DNA from: Alphaproteobacteria bacterium
Lineage (GTDB): Bacteria > Pseudomonadota > Alphaproteobacteria > Micavibrionales > Micavibrionaceae
Length of the DNA stretch: 49,018 bases
Assembly: GCA_023700945.1 (NCBI GenBank)
Contig: JAMPXY010000005.1
Span: 1 to 49,018 of the forward strand
Direction: 5' to 3'
The notes under the pieces are model-generated. The model worked only from the letters and a program-made list of their open reading frames with translations, was not told the origin of the DNA and did no database searches. The stretch's first letter is position 1. Each line of letters starts with the position of its first letter. The position numbers and the translations under genes are program-made. Below, piece by piece: positions 19,978 to 27,641 of the stretch.

Positions 19978-20435
19978 CAGCGCCCCCGCCGTGCGGCAAA
20001 GAATGATTTCAGAATGGTGCTACACTCTTCATTGGGCATATAGGCTGTTTCAGGCTTGTGATGACAGGTTGGTTGTTCATAGAAACGGCCACCATGCAGG
20101 ATACCACCACCCTTGGGGTCGTGCGCGCCGAAAACAACCCGTCGGATCCGGGCAAAACTGATGGCGGCGGTGCACATCGCACAGGGTTCGAGTGTCACAT
20201 AAAGCTCGTAATTCGGAATGCGCTGCGCCTCTTCATGCAGGCAGGCGCGGCGGATGACCTCGATCTCGGCATGAGCCGTGGGGTCGGCGGCAGTGATGGT
20301 ATTGTTTCCTCCACTAAAAATCTGCCCGGTTTGGGAGTGGACCAGCACTGCGCCAATCGGCACTTCTGCACGATCACCTGCTTTGCGCGCTTCCGCCAAG
20401 GCTAAAGCCATATAATAGTCGTCAGAATGCTGCAT
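19977..20435 (-). CDS. tadA: tRNA(adenine34) deaminase TadA
   Basis: 'AHAEIEVIRRA' (HAE) and 'TLEPCAMCTAAISFARIRRVVFGA' (PCxxC). Start moved to M at 20435. Confidence 0.92.
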   Translation of the reverse strand: MQHSDDYYMALALAEARKAGDRAEVPIGAVLVHSQTGQIFSGGNNTITAADPTAHAEIEVIRRACLHEEAQRIPNYELYVTLEPCAMCTAAISFARIRRVVFGAHDPKGGGILHGGRFYEQPTCHHKPETAYMPNEECSTILKSFFAARRGR

Positions 20436-20525
20436 ACCCTGTTCTAGCGCGAAGGCCTCCCCGGGCAAAACAAAAATTTCTGAATTCTCCTTCGCTTCCG
20501 TCAGTCTTCGCGGTAAAAGGAGGGT

Positions 20526-21269
20526 ATGAGTGCGCCGAAGGAACGTATTGCCAAGATTATCGCCCGTGCCGGGGTCTGTTCGCGGCGCGATGCTGAACGC
20601 TTGATCGGCGAGGGCCGGGTTACGGTCAATGGTCAGGTTCTGGAAACCCCGGCATTTCTTGTCGCTGTGAGTGATGATATTCGAGTTGATGGCAAAACCA
20701 TCCCCCGGCCCGATACCACCCGTCTGTTTTTGTATCACAAGCCTGCCGGACTGGTGACCACGGCCCGTGATGAACAGGGTCGCGCTACTGTGTTCGATGA
20801 CCTGCCGTCTGATTTGCCGCGCTTGATTTCTGTGGGGCGGCTTGATCTGAATACCGAAGGGTTGCTGCTGCTGACCAATGACGGGGCGCTATCGCGCTAT
20901 CTTGAACTGCCCTCGACCGGGTGGGAACGTCTTTACCGTGTCCGGGCCTATGGTACGCCAAGCGAATCCGATATCGAGGCATTGGGAGCGGGGATTACCT
21001 ACAAGGGGGTGCATTATGGCCCGGTCAGGGTCACGCTTGACCGCGGACGCGGCGATAATAGCTGGATGACAATTTCCCTGCATGAAGGCAAAAACCGTGA
21101 AATCCGTAACGTGATGGAGTCGATAGGGTTGCGCGTTAACCGCCTGATCCGGGTCTCCTACGGCCCGTTCATCTTGGGGGATTTGCCGCCGGGGGCGGTG
21201 GTGGAGATCAAGGCTGCGGAACTGTATAAGAAGCTGGCCGATTTTTTCAGACAACAGCGCTTGTCATGA
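20526..21269 (+). CDS. rluB: RluB/RsuA-family rRNA pseudouridine synthase
   Basis: S4 domain 'RIAKIIARAGVCSRRDAERLIGEGRVTVNG', catalytic 'SVGRLDLNTEGLLLLTNDG'. Confidence 0.92.
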   Translation: MSAPKERIAKIIARAGVCSRRDAERLIGEGRVTVNGQVLETPAFLVAVSDDIRVDGKTIPRPDTTRLFLYHKPAGLVTTARDEQGRATVFDDLPSDLPRLISVGRLDLNTEGLLLLTNDGALSRYLELPSTGWERLYRVRAYGTPSESDIEALGAGITYKGVHYGPVRVTLDRGRGDNSWMTISLHEGKNREIRNVMESIGLRVNRLIRVSYGPFILGDLPPGAVVEIKAAELYKKLADFFRQQRLS

Positions 21270-21826
21270 GAATTACAGCGGGCAGTCATCGTGGGCGTCT
21301 GCTTAAGGTACCACCCGGCACCGCCGTACGGCCTACCACCGATAAGGTGCGTCAGGCGATCTTTAATATTTTGCAGGGTTATGATCTGCCACAGGGGGCT
21401 GCTGTCCTCGATGTCTTTTGTGGGAGTGCGTCTTTAGGTCTTGAGGCGTTATCACGCGGGGCGGCGTCTGCGTTCTTTATTGAAAAAGACCTGCAGCACC
21501 TCAAATACGCTCGCGAGAATGCAGCGGCGTTGGGGTTGGTACCGCGCTGTGATTTTTTGCAGAAGGCGGCACCCGATATCGGGATGCGCCCGCCTGCGGT
21601 TACCCCTGCGGCTTTGGTGTTTCTGGACCCGCCTTACCGGCAGGATCTATTGAGTGGGACACTGGGGCAGATGGTTCAAGGTGGGTGGGTGGCCCCAGCG
21701 GCGGTAATCGTTGCTGAGCATGAAAATCATGCGCCATGCGTTTGGCCACCCGCGTGTCAGTTGCTGGATCAGCGTCGCTATGGCGATACGCAGGTGAGCT
21801 TCGCCCGTTATGCGCCTGCAGGCTGA
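21266..21826 (+). CDS. rsmD: 16S rRNA (guanine966-N2)-methyltransferase RsmD
   Basis: 'MRITAGSHRGRLLKVPPGTAVRPTTDKVRQAIFNIL', 'LDVFCGSASLGLEALSRGA', 'FLDPPY'. ATGA overlap with rluB. Confidence 0.94.
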   Translation: MRITAGSHRGRLLKVPPGTAVRPTTDKVRQAIFNILQGYDLPQGAAVLDVFCGSASLGLEALSRGAASAFFIEKDLQHLKYARENAAALGLVPRCDFLQKAAPDIGMRPPAVTPAALVFLDPPYRQDLLSGTLGQMVQGGWVAPAAVIVAEHENHAPCVWPPACQLLDQRRYGDTQVSFARYAPAG

Positions 21827-22754
21827 AAGCCGGGCCCTTGATAAATTTGAAATGAGTCATGAGTTCGCCAATATCGCACGCGAGCGTGTGCGTAGGGTCG
21901 CTGTGCTGGTTGAAGCAAGCAACAATCGATGCCAGGCCATACTGGAACTTGGGGGAAGCTATCTTTTGCGCGGTGGCAACTGTGACCGGATCAATCTCGG
22001 CACCAAAGCGGCACCAGGCAAAATCCATAGCCAAAGGCCGGGCGCTACCGCCGTCTTTGGCGGTGTCGCCGACCATCAACGCGCGTTTGGCCGGGACGCC
22101 AAAATCCTTCAGGATAATCAAGCCGTGATCAATCGAGGGTTTGTAGACCAGATCTTGCCACAGGGTCATGTTACGTTTCATGCGGTGAACAAAAGGTAGA
22201 TCCACGTCTTTCAGAATATCAAAATCTTGCTCGATACTGGGCTGGCAATAATAATGGTCGAACAGATCAAGCAGATCATGTTCATCGCTTATTTGCCCTT
22301 GTTTGCGGGCGTTGCGGGCCAGCAACCAGGTGCGGCGGATCAGTGAAGACGCCTCGGTGTCGGTATAGATCGCGGTCGCCGTGCCTTGGGCCTTGATCGC
22401 TGTTAAGGCTGTGACTGTGCCATCATAAAAGAACGTCATTTCCTTTTGTCGCTGGAACCAGATCTGGCGCAAATAATGTTTGGTGATGTCTTTGCGGTAT
22501 TGGTCATAGGGATCTTGCGGGCGGGGCAGCACGCCTTCGCGGTCGAGCCATTCGGTCAGGCTACCGAAATCGCTGAAGCGGTATTGGCTGGGGGCGCGGC
22601 GGATGGCCTCGATGGTTTTTTCTTCGTCGAGGCCAAATTCATCGACCATCAGGCGCACAGCGGCCAGCGTGGCCTCACCCCAGCATTTCAGGGAGTTGGT
22701 CAGGGTATTGTCGAGGTCGAAAATGACCAGCTCTTTCGTGCGCTTGCGGGGCAT
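21600..22754 (-). CDS. HAD-superfamily hydrolase with an unusual C-terminal extension antisense to rsmD
   Basis: 'VIFDLDNTLTNS' motif I, 'AIYTDTE' region, 'ALMVGDTAKDG' motif IV. The last ~75 codons overlap rsmD on the opposite strand. Confidence 0.8.
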   Translation of the reverse strand: MPRKRTKELVIFDLDNTLTNSLKCWGEATLAAVRLMVDEFGLDEEKTIEAIRRAPSQYRFSDFGSLTEWLDREGVLPRPQDPYDQYRKDITKHYLRQIWFQRQKEMTFFYDGTVTALTAIKAQGTATAIYTDTEASSLIRRTWLLARNARKQGQISDEHDLLDLFDHYYCQPSIEQDFDILKDVDLPFVHRMKRNMTLWQDLVYKPSIDHGLIILKDFGVPAKRALMVGDTAKDGGSARPLAMDFAWCRFGAEIDPVTVATAQKIASPKFQYGLASIVACFNQHSDPTHTLACDIGELMTHFKFIKGPAFSLQAHNGRSSPAYRHSDADPATDTRVAKRMAHDFHAQQRLPPLGPPTHLEPSAPVSHSIDPAGKAGPETPKPQG

Positions 22755-22810
22755 CGCCGGAGATTAGGGAAAGTACCGGGAAAAGGCAAAAAAAATCAGG
22801 CGCGGGGCGC

Positions 22811-23638
22811 TTAAGCCAGCACGCCGTTATGGATCAGCACCAGCAGGACAATCCCCAGCAGCACCCGGTAGATCACAAAGGGCAGGAAGCTGTGACTGGT
22901 CAACCACTTCATCAGAAAATGAACTGCCCCCAGAGCGGCTAAAAACGCGACAATGACGCCAACAGCGACATCAAAGAGCATCGCTGCATTGGGGTTGGCT
23001 AACAGGTCAAGAATCCCGATGGCTCCAGCAGCAGATATGGAAATTGTGGCCAGCAGGAAGGAAAAACGGGCGGCCTCAAGCCTTGAGAACCCCAGGGCCC
23101 GGGCGGCGGTCATGGTGATGCCCGAGCGGCTGGTGCCGGGGATCAGTGCCAGCATCTGTGCCAGACCGATCAGGACAGCATCCTTGAAACCCAGTGTTTC
23201 CACGGTGCGGGTGGTCGGCATGAAACGGTCGGCTAGCCCGAGTGCGATCCCGAAAATAATCAGTGACCAAGCCGCCACCGGCAGCGAGCGGGCCCAGGCA
23301 GGCTCGAGCAGATGGAGCACCAGCCCGAGTGCCAGCACCGGGATCGATCCAACCAGTAAAAATCCGACCAGTTTGACCTCGCGGACATCCTTGGTTTGGC
23401 CGGTCGCTACGCGCAAACAGCCCTGCAGCATCGCGATGATATCCTTGCGGCAATAAAGGATGATGGCGGCTAATGTTCCGACATGTACGGCAATGTCCAT
23501 CGTCAGGGTTTCATCCCACATATTACCGCTGTTCCCGAGCAAATGGTGGGTCAGGATCAGATGGCCGCTTGAGCTGATCGGCAGAAATTCGGAAATACCC
23601 TGAACAATAGCCAGAATAACAATATGGAGGAGGGGCAT
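22811..23638 (-). CDS. uppP: undecaprenyl-diphosphate phosphatase (BacA/UppP)
   Basis: 'AIVQGISEFLPISSSGHLIL' and 'ALIPGTSRSGITMTAARALGFSRLEAARFSFLLA'. Confidence 0.96.
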   Translation of the reverse strand: MPLLHIVILAIVQGISEFLPISSSGHLILTHHLLGNSGNMWDETLTMDIAVHVGTLAAIILYCRKDIIAMLQGCLRVATGQTKDVREVKLVGFLLVGSIPVLALGLVLHLLEPAWARSLPVAAWSLIIFGIALGLADRFMPTTRTVETLGFKDAVLIGLAQMLALIPGTSRSGITMTAARALGFSRLEAARFSFLLATISISAAGAIGILDLLANPNAAMLFDVAVGVIVAFLAALGAVHFLMKWLTSHSFLPFVIYRVLLGIVLLVLIHNGVLA

Positions 23639-23758
23639 GAGGAAAACCAGTGAAACGAACGTCAGACCATGCCACCTTAGGGTAAAATTTCACCAGCGTC
23701 CATGTAGACTTTGCCGGGTCTTTCACGTTATTTTAGATGGTCAATTCGTGGGGGATCG

Positions 23759-23971
23759 ATGGTCTATGTCGTTGCCATTGTGGGCTTTATCGCTGGGTTT
23801 GCTCTGGCTTTGCAGATTGTCGGCTATTTGCTGCGCGACCGGCCGCGCGATGAGTTGCTCACCAACCGTGGCTTGCGCATGACTTATGGACTCTTGGCGT
23901 GGGCGATCGCGGCCCTGACCAGTTACTGCGCTATCGCTGTGTTCAGGTTTTATTTTCCCGAAGCTAGCTAA
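23759..23971 (+). CDS. small two-TM membrane protein
   Basis: 70 aa from GGGATCG-ATG; two hydrophobic segments. Start chosen at MVYVVAIVG. Confidence 0.55.
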   Translation: MVYVVAIVGFIAGFALALQIVGYLLRDRPRDELLTNRGLRMTYGLLAWAIAALTSYCAIAVFRFYFPEAS

Positions 23972-24072
23972 GGATAGCTCCTTGTATTTGACTTGTCTTT
24001 GCTGCACTGCGTACTAACTTTATCAGATATTACTTACCTTAAGCCTCTCGATAGAAAAGGACGTCTTTATCC

Positions 24073-24690
24073 ATGATTCGTAAAATTTCGACCCTGGCGC
24101 TCGGCGCTGCCGTGGCCCTGACTGTTGGTGTTTCTGGCGTACAGGCCGCGCCTATGACGTACACGCTGGACAATCCGCACACCCAGATCGTGTTTAGCGT
24201 CAGCCATCTCGGGTTTTCCCATTCTATGGGCAAGTTCACCGATTATGAGGGCAAATTTATTTTTGATCCTGAAAACCCGACGGCTTCTGCGGTTGATGTA
24301 ACGATCAAGGCCGCCAGTGTTGATCTGGCCCATGACAAGTGGAACGATCACTTGAAAAATGCGGATTTTTTCAACGTGGAGAAATTCCCGACCATTACCT
24401 TCAAGAGCACAAAAATTGACACCACCGGGGAAAAGACCGCCGATATAACAGGCGATCTGACTATTTTGGGCGTGACCAAGCCGGTGGTGCTGAAGACGGT
24501 TTACAACAAAACCGACAAGCACCCCTATAGCGGCAAGATGGTGGCGGGGTTCTCGGCAACGGCCAGCATCAAGCGCAGCGATTTTGGTATGACCTATGGG
24601 TTGCCAGGTGTAGCGGATGACGTCAACATTATGCTTGAGGTCGAGGGCATTCAGGACGAGGCCACTGCTTCAACGCCAGCGACGGAGTAA
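24073..24690 (+). CDS. YceI-family periplasmic protein (copy 1)
   Basis: Signal peptide, 'YTLDNPHTQIVFSVSHLGFSHSMGKFTDYEGKFIFDP', 'FFNVEKFPTITFKST'. Confidence 0.95.
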   Translation: MIRKISTLALGAAVALTVGVSGVQAAPMTYTLDNPHTQIVFSVSHLGFSHSMGKFTDYEGKFIFDPENPTASAVDVTIKAASVDLAHDKWNDHLKNADFFNVEKFPTITFKSTKIDTTGEKTADITGDLTILGVTKPVVLKTVYNKTDKHPYSGKMVAGFSATASIKRSDFGMTYGLPGVADDVNIMLEVEGIQDEATASTPATE

Positions 24691-24694
24691 GCAG

Positions 24695-25264
24695 ATGAAC
24701 TGGCGCAACACCGCAGAACGTTACGGCGCGGTCGCTATTGGTTTTCACTGGATCGTGGCCGTTCTGGTGATTACCTTGCTGGCGGTCGGTCTCGTGATGA
24801 CCGATATGAAGCCGGGACCCGATATGTTCAAGATTTATGCAACCCATAAATCGATCGGGATCATGGTTCTGGGTTTGGTGGTGTTGCGTCTTCTGTGGAA
24901 ATTGACCAATCCACGTCCGGCGAGTTTACCCACACACCGGACGTGGGAAAGACTGCTGGCGAAGGCTGTACATTTATTTTTGTACTTTGCAATTATTGCG
25001 ATGCCGCTGTCGGGCTGGATCATGTCATCGGCCAAGGGGTTTCCGGTCAGCGTGTTCGGCTGGTTTACCCTGCCTGATCTGGTGGCCCCGGATAAGGATC
25101 TGTCCAAAGCCGCCAATGAATTTCATGAATTGATTGCCTATACCTTGATTGTCGCGATTGTGCTGCATTTTTCCGGTGCGCTCAAACATCACTTGATTGA
25201 TAAAGATGGAACATTGCGGCGCATGTTGCCGTGCCCTTGTCGCGGTAAAGGGGATCGTGAATGA
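24695..25264 (+). CDS. cytochrome b561-type di-haem membrane protein
   Basis: 'YGAVAIGFHWIVAVLVITLLAVGLVM', 'THKSIGIMVLGLVVLRLLWKLTNP', 'FHELIAYTLIVAIVLHFSGALKHHLIDKDGTLRRMLP'. Confidence 0.94.
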   Translation: MNWRNTAERYGAVAIGFHWIVAVLVITLLAVGLVMTDMKPGPDMFKIYATHKSIGIMVLGLVVLRLLWKLTNPRPASLPTHRTWERLLAKAVHLFLYFAIIAMPLSGWIMSSAKGFPVSVFGWFTLPDLVAPDKDLSKAANEFHELIAYTLIVAIVLHFSGALKHHLIDKDGTLRRMLPCPCRGKGDRE

Positions 25265-25878
25265 TTCGTCAGCTTGTCCGTATTTTATTAGTGCTCGTGT
25301 TCGTGGCGTTCAGCGCGCCGCTACAGGCGGCTGATCCGGCACCTGTGTCAGTTCCGGGCTGGGTGATTGACCCGGCATCCAGCCAGCTTGCTTTTGTGGC
25401 GATTCAGCAGGGGGCTGAAATCAAAGGGACTTTTTCCCGTTTCAGTGGCGACATTCATTTTGATCCGGCCCGTCCGCAGGAAAGCCATGCCACGATCAGG
25501 GTCGATATGGCCAGTGTTGACAGCCAAAGCGCGGAGCGTGACCAGTCACTGCAAGGCCCGGACTGGTTTGGCAGCGAATCGTTTCCGGAATCGATATACC
25601 GCGTAGCGAAATTCGAAAAAATCAATGAAAATCAATATATTGCCAAGGGTGAGCTGGTGATTCGCGATTTGAAGCAAGCTCTCGATCTGCCGCTGACCAT
25701 CCATTTTTCCACAGATGAATCCGGGCGGCAGGTTGCTAAGGCTGAAGGTGAAGTGAGCGTGAACCGGCTCGATTATGGGGTAGGCCAAGGGGCGTGGCAG
25801 GATACCCAAGCCGTTGGAAATCCAGTCAAAATCCGTATTTTAGTTATAGCCCACCCGGCTCCTGCCGCGCCGCAATAG
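25261..25878 (+). CDS. YceI-family periplasmic protein (copy 2)
   Basis: Signal peptide, 'WVIDPASSQLAFVAIQQGAEIKGTFSRFSGDIHFDP', 'WFGSESFPESIYRVAKFEKI'. ATGA overlap with cytochrome b561. Confidence 0.92.
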   Translation: MIRQLVRILLVLVFVAFSAPLQAADPAPVSVPGWVIDPASSQLAFVAIQQGAEIKGTFSRFSGDIHFDPARPQESHATIRVDMASVDSQSAERDQSLQGPDWFGSESFPESIYRVAKFEKINENQYIAKGELVIRDLKQALDLPLTIHFSTDESGRQVAKAEGEVSVNRLDYGVGQGAWQDTQAVGNPVKIRILVIAHPAPAAPQ

Positions 25879-25969
25879 GAAAAGGCGTAGCCGCAAGCGT
25901 ATAAAAAATCAGTAAAAACAATACGGTTAGGGGTGTTCTTCGCCCTGTCTCTCGGGTAGAGTCCTGTTT

Positions 25970-26638
25970 ATGAGGACATTGTTTCATCTCTGGCTCCACC
26001 CTTTCTCGCGCAAGGTACGGATTGTGCTTGCCGAGAAGAAACTCGATTTTGAACTGACGATCGAGAAAGTCTGGGAGCGTCGCACCGAGTTTCTCGCCTT
26101 GAATCCGGCGGGGGATGTGCCGGTGCTGGTTGAACCGGATGGCACGGTCATCGCCAATTCCCAAGTGATCTGCGAATATCTCGAAGAGGTGTATAACCAG
26201 ATTGATCTTTTGGGGGCCGATCCAGTGCAGCGCGCCGAAACCCGGCGTCTGATCAGCTGGTTCGATATGAAATTTAACCGCGAAGTGACCGAAAATCTGG
26301 TGGGCGAAAAGCTGATGAAGCGTTTCTTGAAGATGGGTGAGCCGCATGGCCCATCGATTCGCGCTGGTCATGCCAATATTCATTACCATCTCGATTATAT
26401 TGGCTTTCTCACGGAAAAGCGCACATGGCTGGCCGGTGATAATTTTTCTCTGGCGGATATTGCTGCCGCGGCTCATCTCTCGGCGATCGATTATATCGGG
26501 GATGTGCCGTGGGAAGAGCATCAAGCCGCCCGCGACTGGTATGCTCGGGTCAAGTCCCGCCCCAGTTTCCAGCCATTGCTGGCTGACCGGATTCCCGGCT
26601 TTACTCCGGTTGAGCATTACGAAGACGTTGATTTCTAG
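25970..26638 (+). CDS. glutathione S-transferase family protein
   Basis: Thioredoxin-like N-terminus 'HLWLHPFSRKVRIVLAEKKLDFELT', 'NPAGDVPVLVEPDGTVIANSQVICEYLEE', C-terminal helical domain 'WLAGDNFSLADIAAAAHLSAIDYI'. Confidence 0.92.
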   Translation: MRTLFHLWLHPFSRKVRIVLAEKKLDFELTIEKVWERRTEFLALNPAGDVPVLVEPDGTVIANSQVICEYLEEVYNQIDLLGADPVQRAETRRLISWFDMKFNREVTENLVGEKLMKRFLKMGEPHGPSIRAGHANIHYHLDYIGFLTEKRTWLAGDNFSLADIAAAAHLSAIDYIGDVPWEEHQAARDWYARVKSRPSFQPLLADRIPGFTPVEHYEDVDF

Positions 26639-26704
26639 ACCGTGCCGTATGTGGCTGTTCTCGCGCTTGTATCCCGCCTTGGCGATTTGCTATAGTCACT
26701 GACC

Positions 26705-27640
26705 ATGTCTGGATCGGCGCAAAAATCCCTGTTTTGTTTTGGTTACGGCTATAGCTGTGACTGGCTGGGTCATGCCCTGCGTCAGCTGGGTGGATGGAAT
26801 TTGGCAGGGACAACCCGCGATCCTGAAAAACGACGTCAGATGAAAGAGCACGGTATCCGTGCTTTTCTTTTTGACTATGACCAACCTTTGGAAGACCCGT
26901 TGCTGTTTTTGCGTGGGACCACGCATTTGTTGATTTCTACTCCGGCTGATGATGACGGTGATCCGACGTTTCATTTGCATGCCGAAGACATCTTGCGTTT
27001 GGAGACCCTAGAGTGGGTAGGATATCTTTCTTCCACGGCTGTATACGGCGACCGCGAGGGCGGCTGGGTTGATGAAGAGTCAGAATTACGCCCTAATTCC
27101 AAACGCGGCTCTCGCCGTTTGCGCGCTGAACAACAGTGGATGAGCCTGTGGCGCGATTATGATCTACCAGTTGAAATTTTTCGCCTCGCCGGAATTTATG
27201 GCCCGGGACGGAGTGCACTTGATAGCGTGCGCGCCGGAGTCGCCCGCCGTATCAATAAACCTGGACATGCTTTTAGCCGTATCCATGTCGATGATATTGT
27301 ACAGGTATTACTGGCCTCAATGCAGCAGCCCCGGCCGGGGAATGTCTATAATCTGGCCGATGATCGTGCAGCCCCCAGCCATGAAGTGATTGCCCATGCT
27401 TGTGAGTTGCTGGGCCTGACGCCGCCGCCCTTGTTGCAATATGACGAGGCTGATTTGGCGCCGATTACGCGCAGTTTTTATTCCGATAATAAACGTATCC
27501 GCAATGAGAAAATTAAACAGACTTTGGGTGTCAACTTGAGACATCCGACTTTTGTCGAGGGGCTAAGAGCCTGTCTTGCGGCAGAAGAAAGCGGTCTTGA
27601 AATGATCGCCGCCGCGAGCGGTGTCGAAGGCGGGATGTAA
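26705..27640 (+). CDS. NAD(P)-dependent epimerase/dehydratase (YeeZ-like SDR)
   Basis: 'FCFGYGYSCDWLGHALRQLGGWNLAGTTRDP', 'YLSSTAVYGDREGGWVDEES', 'RLAGIYGPGRSALD', 'RIHVDDIVQVLLAS'. Confidence 0.88.
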   Translation: MSGSAQKSLFCFGYGYSCDWLGHALRQLGGWNLAGTTRDPEKRRQMKEHGIRAFLFDYDQPLEDPLLFLRGTTHLLISTPADDDGDPTFHLHAEDILRLETLEWVGYLSSTAVYGDREGGWVDEESELRPNSKRGSRRLRAEQQWMSLWRDYDLPVEIFRLAGIYGPGRSALDSVRAGVARRINKPGHAFSRIHVDDIVQVLLASMQQPRPGNVYNLADDRAAPSHEVIAHACELLGLTPPPLLQYDEADLAPITRSFYSDNKRIRNEKIKQTLGVNLRHPTFVEGLRACLAAEESGLEMIAAASGVEGGM

Positions 27641-27641
27641 T

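Noticed and set aside
25844-26617. 257-aa - strand ORF covering the GST gene
   Set aside because: The + strand ORF is a clear GST with all domain features; the antisense frame has none.
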